Below, piece after piece: positions 1 through 8,778 of a stretch of 64,000 nt of DNA (positions are counted from its first letter, which is position 1; each line of letters opens with the position of its first letter). A program made the translations under genes and the position numbers. The stretch covers positions 1,364,001 to 1,428,000 of the forward strand of contig CAVTJK010000004.1 of the NCBI GenBank assembly GCA_963734965.1, written 5' to 3'. Source of the stretch: UBA4742 sp963734965. Its GTDB lineage: Bacteria; Actinomycetota; Acidimicrobiia; Acidimicrobiales; Acidimicrobilacustridaceae. Below the pieces are notes generated by a model that was not told where the DNA came from, did not search any database, and saw nothing but the letters and a program-made list of their open reading frames with translations.

Positions 1-3
1 GAG

Positions 4-1221
4 ATGAGCGACTCAGGCCTGCCCGGTGACGGCGGTGACCCCTACGGCGACGACAACCCGTTCAAGGGCATGCCGCTGTTCGGCGACCTGGCCAAGCTGT
101 TCCAGCAGCAGGGACCGGTCAACTGGGACGCCGCTCGCCAGCTCGCGCTGTCGATCGCACCGGGCGACGGGCCCGAGCCCAACCCCGACCCGCTCGATCG
201 CATCAAGGTCGAGCAGCTGGCCCGGGTGGCCGACCTGCAGGTGGCCAACGCCACCGGGCTGTCCACCTCGATCACCGGCCGCGGCGTCACCGTCGTCCCG
301 ATGACCCGATCGGGTTGGGCCCAGGCCGCCCTCGACAACTACCGGCCGCTCTTCGAGCAGCTGGCCGGGTCGTTGCACCAGGACATGACGCCGCCGCCGA
401 TGGACGAGATCCCCAGCGCGTCCGATCCGATGGCGTGGATGGGCCCGCTGATGCACATGATCGGCCCCGCCATGTTGGGCATGACCGCCGGCTCGATGGT
501 CGGGCACCTGGCCCGCCGCTCGTTCGGCCAGTACGACCTGCCCATCCCTCGGCCCCCGAGCGACGAGCTGGCCATCGTTCCCGCCAACATCGACGAGTTC
601 GGCGACCAGTGGAGCCTGCCGGCCGAGGATCTGCGCCTCTGGGTGTGCCTGCACGAGATCGCCACCCACGCCGTGCTCGGTGTGCCCCACGTGCGGGCCC
701 GGGTCGACGGCTACCTGCACGACTACCTGGCCGGCTTCCAGCCCGACTCGGGCGGACTCGAACGCCGCCTCGAGGAGGTCGACCTCAGCGATCCGTCGGG
801 GATCACCGGCCTGCAGTCGGTGTTCGGTGACCCCGAAGCCCTGCTCGGCGCCATCCAGTCGCCGGCCCAGCTCCAGCTGCTCCCCCAGTTCGAGGCGCTG
901 GTCACCGTCATCGTCGGCTACGTCGACCACATCATGGACACCATCGGCCAGGGTCTGCTGTCGTCGTACTCGATGGTGACCGAGGCCGTCCGGCGCCGCC
1001 GGGTCGAAGCCGACCAGTCCGATCGCTTCGTCGAGCGCCTCTTCGGCCTCGAGCTCAGCCAGGCCCAGTACGAGCGGGGCAACAACTTCGTGGCCGGCGT
1101 GGTCGAGCGGGCGGGCGGCGAGGGGCTGGCCCGGCTCTGGCAGGCCGAGGCGAACCTCCCGACCCCGGCCGAGGTCGACGCCCCCGGGCTGTGGCTGGCC
1201 AGGATCGACCTGCCGGACTAG
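4..1221 (+). CDS. Zincin-like metallopeptidase family protein (DUF2342/Zincin_2)
   Basis: A 405-residue protein resembling the actinobacterial DUF2342 (zincin-like, 'F420 biosynthesis-associated') family. The N-terminal third carries a helix-forming stretch (roughly residues 50-130, including VEQLARVADLQVAN). The putative metal site is near residue 218 (LWVCLHEIATHAVLG). The classical HExxH spacing is not met: the second histidine is the sixth residue (HEIATH), so activity is uncertain. No signal peptide is seen, so it is probably cytoplasmic. The ATG at position 4 sits almost at the window edge and a more upstream start cannot be excluded. The substrate is unknown for the family. The fold assignment is fairly secure; enzymatic function is inference. 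Confidence 0.75.
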   Translation: MSDSGLPGDGGDPYGDDNPFKGMPLFGDLAKLFQQQGPVNWDAARQLALSIAPGDGPEPNPDPLDRIKVEQLARVADLQVANATGLSTSITGRGVTVVPMTRSGWAQAALDNYRPLFEQLAGSLHQDMTPPPMDEIPSASDPMAWMGPLMHMIGPAMLGMTAGSMVGHLARRSFGQYDLPIPRPPSDELAIVPANIDEFGDQWSLPAEDLRLWVCLHEIATHAVLGVPHVRARVDGYLHDYLAGFQPDSGGLERRLEEVDLSDPSGITGLQSVFGDPEALLGAIQSPAQLQLLPQFEALVTVIVGYVDHIMDTIGQGLLSSYSMVTEAVRRRRVEADQSDRFVERLFGLELSQAQYERGNNFVAGVVERAGGEGLARLWQAEANLPTPAEVDAPGLWLARIDLPD

Positions 1222-1234
1222 CGACGGGCAGACC

Positions 1235-1265
1235 CTCGCAGGGAGGCTCGCCGACCGGAGAGCCA
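1235..1265. repeat. 31-bp dispersed repeat, copy 1 (inverted relative to copy at 32134)
   Basis: These 31 bases are an exact reverse complement of 32134-32164. The inner part (1245-1264) is an imperfect hairpin with stem GGCTCGCC/GGAGAGCC, one mismatch and a four-base loop. It begins 13 bases after the stop of the upstream gene. The other copy also lies just after a stop codon, which suggests a REP-like or terminator-like role. Confidence 0.8.
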
Positions 1266-1427
1266 GTGCCGTGTCAGGTGACGTTCGTCCTGTCCACGGC
1301 GAGTCACGGGCGTTGCTGGCAAGGAGGACGACGAAGGCGCAGCCGTAGCTGCGGCGAGGAGGAGGACGCTGTCCAGCGACGTTCGTGGCCGGCGTGGTAG
1401 GGCGCAAACGTTGCCTGACACTGCACT
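1265..1427. repeat. Non-coding element bounded by 21-bp inverted repeats
   Basis: The 21 bases at 1265-1285 and 1407-1427 are inverted copies matching at 18 of 21 positions, with shared core GTGTCAGG/CCTGACAC. Between them lie a perfect hairpin (CGCAGC-CGTA-GCTGCG, about 1347-1362) and two copies of GACGTTCGT. The element sits between two convergent genes. No convincing reading frame or target duplication is visible. It could be a structured RNA, a bidirectional terminator or a small MITE-like remnant; the sequence does not decide. Confidence 0.55.
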
Positions 1428-1429
1428 CG

Positions 1430-3202
1430 TTAGTTCGAGTCGCGCCAGCGGGGCTCGGCGTCGATCGAGGTGGCATCCGGATCGGACGGCTCGACGAAGT
1501 CGAGCGGCAGGGCCGGCTGGGTGGCCGGGTCGACGCCCTCGGCGATGGCCTCCGGCGAACCGGCCCAGACGGCGTCGGCGGCCAGGTCCGCACTTCCGTC
1601 GAACACCTCGTGGGCATCGCCGTCGAAGACCGCCGGGGCGGCCACGGCGGTCGTGACATCGGCATCGACGATGGTGGGGTCGACGTCGTCGTTGAGGCCC
1701 CTCGACACGAATCCCGGCGGAGGCGACCATCGATCGGCGGGGGCGTCGGGCGGGCGCGGCGGCAGCGGGCGCGGCGGGGGCGGGGCCAGGCCGGCACCAT
1801 CGGCCGCCGCCGAGGCCACGCCGGCGCCCACCGGAGCCGGGGGTGGGGGTGGGGGTGGGAGCACCGCGGTCGGGTCGTTCGGGTCGACCGCCTCGGCGCC
1901 CGAGCGACCCCGGCCGGCGCCGAAGGACGGCGGCACCTTGCGCAGGCCCCGGCGCACCAGCTTCTGACCGGGTGACTCCCACTCGTAGGTCCCACGTGCC
2001 ACGCGCCGCTGACCGATCCAGTAGGAGATCATGGCCAGGGCCATCGCCACCCCGATGATCAGGTAGCCCCAGAACAACGGCAGCGGGAGCAGCAGCGGTA
2101 TGGCCGCTCCGAGGACCCATGCCAGTTGGAAGCGGGTCTCGAACCGGGCGAAGGACCGCCCCCGGTTGGCGTCCGGCGCATCGCGCTGCACGAGGGCGTC
2201 GAAGGACTGCTTGGCCGTCCCCGAGGTGGTGCCCAGCAGGAAGGAGAGCAGCATCGCCCCGACGACACCACCCAGGACGGCGGCCACGAGTCCGCCGATC
2301 ATGGTGGCGGCCAGCGAGCCGATGATGATTCGCGGCTCGTTGAACGCCTGTCTCAGTCGTGGCGCGAGCGCGGCGCCGGCCAGCACACCGCCCTGGGCGG
2401 CGATGCCGGCGGCACCGACCATCCACGGCTGCAGAGCCCCGCTCTTGAAGGCGAAGGCCAGCAGGAGGAACAACAGCCCGACCGAGGCCCGCAGCAGGGC
2501 CATGGCCGATGCGGCCAGCCGGATGCCGGCGTTGCGCAGCTCGTGCTTCTCGACGTCGGTCGCTCGCTCGGGGGCCACCGAGACACGGGGCAGACGGGCC
2601 GCGAACACGACGCCGACAGCGAACACCGCGGCCCCGAGGCCGACCGCGAGCTGCGGACCGAGGCGGTCGCCGCCGATCTTGAGCAGCAGCAGGCCTGGAC
2701 CGCCGCCGGCGACAGCCGCCATCCCGCTGATGAGGGCCAGCTTCGAGTTGGCTTCGACCAGCTCGCGGTCGGTGCGGACCGTCGTAGGCACCACGGCGGC
2801 CCGCGAGATCAGATACGCCTTCGAGAACACGAGCATCAGGAAGGCCTCGAAGTACCACTGGACCTTGTCGATGTCGCGCACGATCAGCACGCACAGCAGG
2901 GCCCGTAGCGCCATCGTGGCCACGATCATCCATCGCCGACCGCCTCTGGCCCGATCGAGGGCCGGGCCGATGAAGGGCGCGGCGACCGCGAACGGGGCGA
3001 AGGTCAACAACAGGTACAAGCCGATCTTCCACCGGGCCTCGGTGGGGCTGACCGAGAAGAAGACCGAGCCGGCCAGGCTCACGAAGAACAAGGCGTCGCC
3101 GGCCGCCGAGAGGGCGTGGGTCCGGGCCAGGCGGGTGAAGGGACTGGCTGCGAAGGGACGGCGAGGATCCCGGGCCACCGACGGCGGGAAAGGCTCGCTC
3201 AT
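1430..3202 (-). CDS. MFS transporter with long proline-rich C-terminal tail
   Basis: A 590-residue protein. Roughly residues 25-410 hold about twelve hydrophobic segments typical of a major facilitator permease. The loop after TM2 (GPALDRARGGRRWM) resembles the MFS motif-A region. The last 170 or so residues are hydrophilic and disordered, with a poly-proline run and many Asp/Ala/Pro residues, and probably face the cytoplasm. The ATG at 3202 is preferred over the longer frame at 3253 because the extra residues look non-coding and overlap the likely regX3 terminator. It is the last gene of the minus-strand phosphate block, but nothing shows its substrate. Membrane transporter is secure; specificity is unknown. 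Confidence 0.8.
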   Translation of the reverse strand: MSEPFPPSVARDPRRPFAASPFTRLARTHALSAAGDALFFVSLAGSVFFSVSPTEARWKIGLYLLLTFAPFAVAAPFIGPALDRARGGRRWMIVATMALRALLCVLIVRDIDKVQWYFEAFLMLVFSKAYLISRAAVVPTTVRTDRELVEANSKLALISGMAAVAGGGPGLLLLKIGGDRLGPQLAVGLGAAVFAVGVVFAARLPRVSVAPERATDVEKHELRNAGIRLAASAMALLRASVGLLFLLLAFAFKSGALQPWMVGAAGIAAQGGVLAGAALAPRLRQAFNEPRIIIGSLAATMIGGLVAAVLGGVVGAMLLSFLLGTTSGTAKQSFDALVQRDAPDANRGRSFARFETRFQLAWVLGAAIPLLLPLPLFWGYLIIGVAMALAMISYWIGQRRVARGTYEWESPGQKLVRRGLRKVPPSFGAGRGRSGAEAVDPNDPTAVLPPPPPPPAPVGAGVASAAADGAGLAPPPPRPLPPRPPDAPADRWSPPPGFVSRGLNDDVDPTIVDADVTTAVAAPAVFDGDAHEVFDGSADLAADAVWAGSPEAIAEGVDPATQPALPLDFVEPSDPDATSIDAEPRWRDSN

Positions 3203-3237
3203 GGGCGCAATGGTAGGGCTACCGCCGGAGCCGGAAA

Positions 3238-3258
3238 CGGTCGTGGCGACCACGACCG
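3238..3258 (-). terminator. Putative intrinsic terminator after regX3
   Basis: A perfect 9-bp stem (CGGTCGTGG/CCACGACCG) with a three-base loop lies 22 bases beyond the regX3 stop and before the MFS start. On the minus strand it is followed by TTT. The short T tract makes it plausible rather than certain. Confidence 0.55.
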
Positions 3259-3280
3259 GCTTGATCCCGATCCATCGCCT

Positions 3281-3994
3281 CTAGCGGTGCGGAGTCTCGT
3301 ACTTGTAGCCGAGGCCCCGGATCGTCACGATGCGGGTCGGTGAGGCCGGATGGGGCTCGACCTTCGACCGGAGGCGCTTGATGTGCACGTCGAGCGTCTT
3401 GGTGTCGCCGACGTAGTCCGCCCCCCACACCCGATCGATCAGCGTCTCGCGGGTGAGCACCCGACCGGCGTTCTCGAGCAGCAGGGCGAGCAACTCGAAC
3501 TCCTTGAGGGGCAGGCGCACCTCGTCGTCCCGGATGAACACCTCATGGCGCTCATGGTCGACACGGACATCACCCACCTCGACGACATCGTCGCCCACGA
3601 TGGGCACGATCCCGGACTCGTCGCTCGAACGCCGACGGAGCACCGCGCGGATCCGGGCGACGAGCTCACGGAGGCGGTAGGGCTTGGTCACGTAGTCGTC
3701 GGCGCCGACTTCGAGTCCGACGACCGTGTCGATCTCGGCGCCCTTGGCCGTCACCATGATGATGGGCACGTTGGAACGCGACCGCAGCTCTCGGCACACG
3801 TCGAGACCCGACACCTTGGGCAGCATCACGTCGAGCAGCACCAGGTCGGGCTTGACCTCGTCGAACATGTCGAGCGCTTCGACGCCATCGCGGGCGACGC
3901 TCACCTTGAAGCCCTCGCGCGACAGCCCGAGGGTCAGCGCGTCGACGAACGAATCTTCGTCCTCGACGATGAGGACAGACGTCGCTGGCGTCAT
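3281..3994 (-). CDS. regX3: Phosphate-responsive response regulator RegX3 (OmpR/PhoB family)
   Basis: A 237-residue regulator with an N-terminal receiver domain: acidic pocket E11/D12, phosphoacceptor D55 in LVLLDVMLP, the conserved Thr in MVTAKG and Lys in VTKPY. The C-terminal OmpR-type winged helix ends with TIRGLGYKYE. It should be phosphorylated by the adjacent SenX3-like kinase and bind PHO boxes such as the one before pstS. The ATG overlaps the kinase stop by four bases (ATGA), indicating translational coupling. Domain assignment is certain; the RegX3 identity rests on its place in the pst-phoU-senX3 block. Confidence 0.92.
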   Translation of the reverse strand: MTPATSVLIVEDEDSFVDALTLGLSREGFKVSVARDGVEALDMFDEVKPDLVLLDVMLPKVSGLDVCRELRSRSNVPIIMVTAKGAEIDTVVGLEVGADDYVTKPYRLRELVARIRAVLRRRSSDESGIVPIVGDDVVEVGDVRVDHERHEVFIRDDEVRLPLKEFELLALLLENAGRVLTRETLIDRVWGADYVGDTKTLDVHIKRLRSKVEPHPASPTRIVTIRGLGYKYETPHR

Positions 3995-5292
3995 GCGCTG
4001 CCTTCCTCTCGGAGCCGGTCGCCGTCACGCGTCGACTCGGCACCGCGCCGCGGCGCGCCGTCACGGATCGGTGTGGCCTCGCGCAGCTGACCCTGATCGT
4101 CGGGGATGACCAGCGGGCCCGACGCCGACGGCAGGATCAGCTCGAACACCGATCCCTCGCCCAGCCTCGACTGCACCCGCACGTCGCCCTGGTGGTTGGT
4201 GGCGACGTGGCGGACGATGGCCAGCCCGAGCCCGGTGCCACCCGTGGTGCGGCTGCGGGCCTGGTCGACCCGGTAGAAGCGCTCGAAGACCCGTTCGAGA
4301 TCGGCCTTGGGGATGCCGATCCCGCGATCCTCGACCCGCATGACGACGTCGACCCCGTCACCGGCGGCCGACATGGTCACGACCGACCCGGCGTCGGAGT
4401 ACTTCACGGCGTTGTCGAGCAGGTTGTACAGCGCCGAGGTGACCTGACGGCGATCGCCGAATATGCCCAGGCGGCGATCGGGCTCGGTCAGGTTGATCTC
4501 GATCCCGGCCTGCTCGGCCGCCGGCCGCATCCGTTCGAAGGCTTCGGCCATGACCAGGTGCACGGGCACCTGCTCGCGTTCGGGCGACTCCTCGCTCTCG
4601 ATGGTGCTGAGGGCCAAGAGGTCCTCGATGGTGCGGGCCAGACGGAAGGCCTCGGTCACGATCCGCTCGGCCAGCCGGTTGGCCACCGCCGGGTCCTCCT
4701 CGGCCAGCAGCGTCTCGGCCAACAGCCCGACGGCGCCGATCGGGGTCCGCAGCTCGTGGCTGATGTTGGCGACGAAGTCACGCCGGGTGGCCTCGAGCCG
4801 CCGGCGTTCGGAGATGTCGTCGACGACGGCCAGCGCCCCGCCGAACACGCGACGGCCCTCCGAGCCGTCGGGCTGGTCGACGAGGGGTGTCGTGGCGATG
4901 ACCAGGGTGCGCCGCGGTGGACCGAACAGATCGATGGTTCGCTGCCCGGCGTGGCCGACGAGGGCCTCGCCCACCAGCTCGGTGATGGCCGCCTCGACCA
5001 GGGCGTCGCTGTGTCGGGCCGACTCGAAGGTCTCGGCCACGTGGTTGCGGAACACGACGCCCCCGGCGGCATCGGTGATCAGCACCCCCTGGGGGATGGC
5101 GTCGAGGGCGCGCTCGAGCCGGTCGCGATCCTCGCGCCAGCCGGCCCGCTCCTCGGTCATTGCCCGGGTGAGGTGGTTGACCTCGTCTCGGGCGGACGCG
5201 GCCTCGCGTCCGCGGACGCCGAGCTGGCGGGCGAGGACGAGCACGGCGGCGATGGCCGCCAGCGCCACGACGGCGATGAGTGGCGCCGCCAC
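3991..5292 (-). CDS. senX3: Phosphate-sensing sensor histidine kinase SenX3
   Basis: A membrane histidine kinase of about 433 residues. One N-terminal TM segment (about residues 3-24) is followed by a short linker, a PAS-like domain (DAIPQGVLITDAAGGVVF), the HisKA box ISHELRTPIGAV with the phosphorylated His, and an HATPase domain with N box (NLLDNAVKYS), G1 (EDRGIGIP) and G2 (GTGLGLAIV). The single TM and PAS layout match SenX3, which acts with RegX3 and is restrained by PhoU and Pst when phosphate is ample. The GTG at 5292 is chosen because GAGGGAG lies five bases upstream; an in-frame GTG at 5316 is the alternative. Confidence 0.9.
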   Translation of the reverse strand: MAAPLIAVVALAAIAAVLVLARQLGVRGREAASARDEVNHLTRAMTEERAGWREDRDRLERALDAIPQGVLITDAAGGVVFRNHVAETFESARHSDALVEAAITELVGEALVGHAGQRTIDLFGPPRRTLVIATTPLVDQPDGSEGRRVFGGALAVVDDISERRRLEATRRDFVANISHELRTPIGAVGLLAETLLAEEDPAVANRLAERIVTEAFRLARTIEDLLALSTIESEESPEREQVPVHLVMAEAFERMRPAAEQAGIEINLTEPDRRLGIFGDRRQVTSALYNLLDNAVKYSDAGSVVTMSAAGDGVDVVMRVEDRGIGIPKADLERVFERFYRVDQARSRTTGGTGLGLAIVRHVATNHQGDVRVQSRLGEGSVFELILPSASGPLVIPDDQGQLREATPIRDGAPRRGAESTRDGDRLREEGSA

Positions 5293-5327
5293 CTCGACTC
5301 CCTCGATGACCAGCACGGGTGGTTCGC

Positions 5328-6122
5328 CTACCCCTGTCCCGTGCTCGACTCGGACTCGGGCGGAGCGCCGTCGTCGGCGTCGGGACGGATCTCGAGATCG
5401 TCGATCTGCACCGCGAGCTGGCGTTCGGCCCGATCGCGGCGGGCGACGAGCCGGGCGGCGCCGCTGTGCTCGGGCAGCCAGCCGGTGACCATGTACGCGA
5501 CCCGGGCGCCGATGTTGACGGCGTGGTCGCCGATGCGCTCGTAGTAGCGCCCGATCAGCGCCAGCTGCACCGCCGCCTGCAGATCGATCACCCCGGCGTG
5601 GTGCGACTCGAAGATGGCCTGGATGTAGTCCTTGTGCAGGAGGTCGAGGCCGTCGTCCATGTCGTCGAGAGCCGACGCCAGGCTGGCGTTGCCCTCGACG
5701 TAGGCGTCGATGCACAGCCGGAAGAGGCGGGTGGCCTCCTCGCTCATGCGTTCGATCAGGCCCCGCAGGCGCGGGTCGTACTGGACGCCGTAGATGCGGC
5801 GCGCCCCTTTGGCCACGTTGACCATGAGGTCGCCCGAGCGCTCGATCTCGGACACGAGGCGGATCGCGGTCATGAGCGACCGCAGGTCGATGGCCACGGG
5901 CTGCTGGAGGGCCAGGACCTGATAGCAGTGCTCCTCGATGTCGAGGGCCAGCGAGTCGACGACGTCGTCGTCCTCGATCAGCTGCTGGGCGCCCTGCAGG
6001 TCGTTCGACAACAGCACGTCGGTGCCGCGCGGGATGCATTCGGTCACCATCGCCGCCAGCCGGACGAGGTCACCCTTGATGTGATCGAGCTCTTGGTGGA
6101 AGGTCCGTCGTACTTCAGCCAT
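5328..6122 (-). CDS. phoU: Phosphate transport system regulator PhoU (first paralogue)
   Basis: A 264-residue all-helical protein with the two PhoU repeats. Each has the metal-binding signature: RLVSEIERSGDLMVNVAK in repeat one and GRYYERIGDHAVNIG in repeat two. PhoU couples the PstB transporter state to SenX3 and limits phosphate uptake. The ATG at 6122 has AGGAG eight bases upstream and gives the usual N-terminus (MAEVRRTFHQEL). The tail after about residue 225 is acidic. The following gene is senX3, 35 bases away, so the two are likely co-transcribed. Confidence 0.92.
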   Translation of the reverse strand: MAEVRRTFHQELDHIKGDLVRLAAMVTECIPRGTDVLLSNDLQGAQQLIEDDDVVDSLALDIEEHCYQVLALQQPVAIDLRSLMTAIRLVSEIERSGDLMVNVAKGARRIYGVQYDPRLRGLIERMSEEATRLFRLCIDAYVEGNASLASALDDMDDGLDLLHKDYIQAIFESHHAGVIDLQAAVQLALIGRYYERIGDHAVNIGARVAYMVTGWLPEHSGAARLVARRDRAERQLAVQIDDLEIRPDADDGAPPESESSTGQG

Positions 6123-6182
6123 GGGTGACTCCTGTGGTGACGCGGCCCCGCTCGGCACGGGGCGTGGCCCGAGCGCGGATCG

Positions 6183-6881
6183 TCAATGCCTGACCTCGCT
6201 GGCCAGGTGATTGGGATCACCGGTGATGAGATAGCGCAGCCGGGTCCCGAGTATGGCGGCGTGGTCGCCGATGCGCTCGAGGGCCTGACCGGCGAGCAGG
6301 GTCTGGATGGCCACGGCGGCCGCCGATGGTCCCTCGAGGCGGACGAGGCACTCGACGAGCTGCGAGTAGGACAGGTCCATCGTGCGTGGCCCCGTCGCCA
6401 GCCGGGTGGCCAGGTCGAGGTCGTCGCTCGCCCACGCCCGCAGCGCCGATCGGAACAGCTCCACGGCTTCGGACGCCATGACGCACAGGATGTCGAAGCT
6501 CCGGGGCGAGCTGGTCAGCTGATCGTGATCCGCCGTCGCCTTCACGACCCGCAGGCTGAGGTCGCCGATCCGTTCGAGCTCGCTCGTCACGCGCACGACC
6601 GACACGACGAGGCGCAGATCCGAGGCGACCGGGGTCTGCTGGGCCAGCACCTCGTAGCAGCGCTCGGTCAACGAGACGTTCATGGCGTCGATCTCGTCGT
6701 CGGCGGCCACGGCCTGGGCGGCGAGGACGGGGTCGCCGCTCTGCAGGACCTCGCGCATGCGCTCGAGGTTCTGATCGACGCGCAAGCCCATGACCTCGAT
6801 CTGGAGCCGGAGCTGATCGAGCTCGGCTCCGTAGCTCAGCCGGACGGGGCCCGGGCGGTCAGCCGAATCGGCCGGTGACAT
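6183..6881 (-). CDS. PhoU-family protein (second paralogue)
   Basis: A 232-residue protein with two PhoU repeats: RVTSELERIGDLSLRVVK in the first and GQALERIGDHAAILG in the second. It differs clearly from the neighbouring phoU, so this is an old paralogue rather than a recent duplication. It may serve a separate metal- or transporter-binding role. The ATG at 6881 lies within the pstB end, overlapping it by 23 bases, with GGAG four bases upstream; a longer start at 6899 is less likely. The overlap implies coupled translation with pstB. Confidence 0.88.
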   Translation of the reverse strand: MSPADSADRPGPVRLSYGAELDQLRLQIEVMGLRVDQNLERMREVLQSGDPVLAAQAVAADDEIDAMNVSLTERCYEVLAQQTPVASDLRLVVSVVRVTSELERIGDLSLRVVKATADHDQLTSSPRSFDILCVMASEAVELFRSALRAWASDDLDLATRLATGPRTMDLSYSQLVECLVRLEGPSAAAVAIQTLLAGQALERIGDHAAILGTRLRYLITGDPNHLASEVRH

Positions 6882-7737
6882 AGTTCTCCGTACGCTCATC
6901 GGTGGGGTTCGAGAACATCTTGTCGGTGACGTCGTACTCGACGAGCACGCCGGTGCGCGTGTCGCTCGTCTCGTTGACCTCGGTCGTGAAGAAGGCGGTG
7001 CGATCGCTGACCCGTGCCGCCTGTTGCATGTTGTGGGTCACGATGACGATCGTGTACTGGTCCTTGAGCTCCTGCATGAGGTCCTCGACGCGGGCGGTGG
7101 CGATCGGGTCGAGCGCCGAGCACGGCTCGTCCATGAGGATCACGTCGGGCGCGACGGCGACGGCCCGGGCGATGCACAGCCGCTGCTGTTGGCCGCCCGA
7201 CAGGCCGATGGCCGACTTCTTCAAGCGATCCTTCACCTCGTCCCACAGCGCCGCTTGACGCAGCGCCTTCTCGACGATCTCGTTCATGTCGCCCTTCATG
7301 CCGCTCAGGCGAGGACCGAAGGCGATGTTGTCGTAGATCGACTTGGGGAACGGATTCGGCTTCTGGAACACCATGCCGATGCGCTTGCGCACCTCGACCG
7401 GGTCGATCTTCGAGCCGTAGAGGTCGGCCCCGTGGTAGAGGATCTTCCCCTCGACCCGGGCCCCTTCGATGAGGTCGTTCATGCGGTCGAAGCAGCGCAG
7501 CATGGTGCTCTTGCCGCAGCCGGACGGCCCGATGAAGGCGGTGATCTCGTGCTGGCGGATCTGCAGGTTGGCATCGCGGATGGCCCGGAAGCCGCCGTAG
7601 TAGACGCTGACGTCGCTCACGTCGAAGACGATGGGCACCGGCTGGGCCGAAGCGGCCGGCTCGACCGTCGGCTGCGTCTCGGAGACGGGCGAGGCGACGG
7701 CCACGACGGGGTCAGCCGCAGTTTGGTCGGGGGCCAC
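6859..7737 (-). CDS. pstB: Phosphate ABC transporter ATP-binding protein PstB
   Basis: A 292-residue ATPase of the high-affinity phosphate importer. Visible motifs are Walker A GPSGCGKST, the PstB-typical FQKPNPFPKSIYDNIAFG, signature LSGGQQQRLCIARA, Walker B VILMDEPCSALDP and the H-loop VTHNMQQAARVSD. The first 35 or so residues are a variable Ala/Pro/Val-rich extension. The GTG at 7737 follows AGGAGG by eight bases and is preferred over the 47-residue longer frame. Gene order pstS-C-A-B-phoU is conserved in bacteria. Confidence 0.95.
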   Translation of the reverse strand: MAPDQTAADPVVAVASPVSETQPTVEPAASAQPVPIVFDVSDVSVYYGGFRAIRDANLQIRQHEITAFIGPSGCGKSTMLRCFDRMNDLIEGARVEGKILYHGADLYGSKIDPVEVRKRIGMVFQKPNPFPKSIYDNIAFGPRLSGMKGDMNEIVEKALRQAALWDEVKDRLKKSAIGLSGGQQQRLCIARAVAVAPDVILMDEPCSALDPIATARVEDLMQELKDQYTIVIVTHNMQQAARVSDRTAFFTTEVNETSDTRTGVLVEYDVTDKMFSNPTDERTENYVTGRFG

Positions 7738-7840
7738 TAGCAGCACCTCCTGGCGAGGCTGGTTCGGCGGGGTCGCGGACCGTGCGACGACGGGACCGGG
7801 CTTGGTTCCGGAGGGTAGCGGAGGGGCACCACAAAGGACC

Positions 7841-8777
7841 TCACGTGCGCTTGAGGGAGAAGCGGGCGGATACGGCACGGGCGATGACCGTGAGGATGAA
7901 GACGAGGGCGACCAGCGTGAGGGCCGCCCCCCAGGCCCGGTCCTGGGCCGCCGGGTAGGGCGTCTGGGCGTTGGTCCAGATCTGCATCGGCAGGGCGGTG
8001 TTCGGCCCGCTGAAGGCGTTCCAGTTGATGCGGCGGGCGGCCCCGATGGTGAACAGCAAGGGCGCCGTCTCGCCGGCGGCCCGGGCGACGGCCAACATCA
8101 CGCCGCTGACCAGACCCCCGAGGGCGGCGGGCAGCACCACGGTGAGGATCGTGCGCCACTTGCGGTTGCCCAGGGCGTAGCTGGCCTGGCGCAGATCGTC
8201 GGGCACGAGCCGCAGCATCTCCTCGGACGATCGGATCACGATGGGCAGCATGAGGCAGGCCAGCGCCAGCGAGCCGCCGAAGGCCATGAGGCCCTGGGCC
8301 CCGAGCGGCAACGTGAAGATCACGAAGATGAACAGGCCCATGATGATCGAGGGCACGCCCGTCATCACGTCGCTCATGAACCGGATCAGCCGGGCCAGGC
8401 GACCCTTGCCCCCGTACTCGTGGAGGTAGATGGCGGCCAGCACGCCCAGGGGCACGGCCATCAGGGCGGCCCAGAAGGTGATGACGAGGGTGCCGACGAT
8501 GGCCGGCGCCATGCCGCCGCCCGGTTTGGTCTGGATCACCGAGATCTTGTCGGTGAACCACGTGCCGTTGATGACGCCGATGCCCTTGACGATCACGTAG
8601 CCGATGATGCAGACCCAGAGGGATGACCACGACCACGAACGACAGGTACATCCAGAGCGTGGCCAGCCGGTTCTTGAACCGCCGCGCCGGACTCAGGGTC
8701 ACCGACAGCAGGAGGCGTTCGGCCTCGGGGTCGATGGGCTGGTAGCCGCCGGGTCGAGGCGAGGTAGGTGCCGTCAT
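7841..8777 (-). CDS. pstA: Phosphate ABC transporter permease PstA (one frameshift)
   Basis: The inner-membrane permease partner of PstC. The C-terminal 250 residues read cleanly, with the binding-protein-dependent permease loop (YALGNRKWRTILTVVLPAA) and several TM segments. The N-terminus (MTAPTSPRPGGYQPIDPEA through FVVVVIPLG) is in another frame. The frames join at about 8614 if one G is added in the run after CTCT, giving a normal protein of about 311 residues. The ATG at 8777 lies one base after the pstC stop. The split is most likely a sequence error, since the rest of the importer is complete. Confidence 0.88.
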
Positions 8778-8778
8778 C

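Noticed and set aside
1265..1427. Integron attC-like site from inverted ends AACGTT/GTGTCAGG
   Set aside because: The core GTTRRRY consensus is not met and no integrase or cassette array is present.
13..1995. 660-residue open frame on the minus strand opposite the DUF2342 gene
   Set aside because: It is a GC-rich shadow: Arg/Pro/His-rich, no family resemblance, and it runs across a repeat-rich intergenic region and the MFS gene's end.
4192..5544. 450-residue plus-strand frame opposite senX3
   Set aside because: Antisense shadow of a well-supported histidine kinase; composition is Gly/Asp/Val-rich with no motif.
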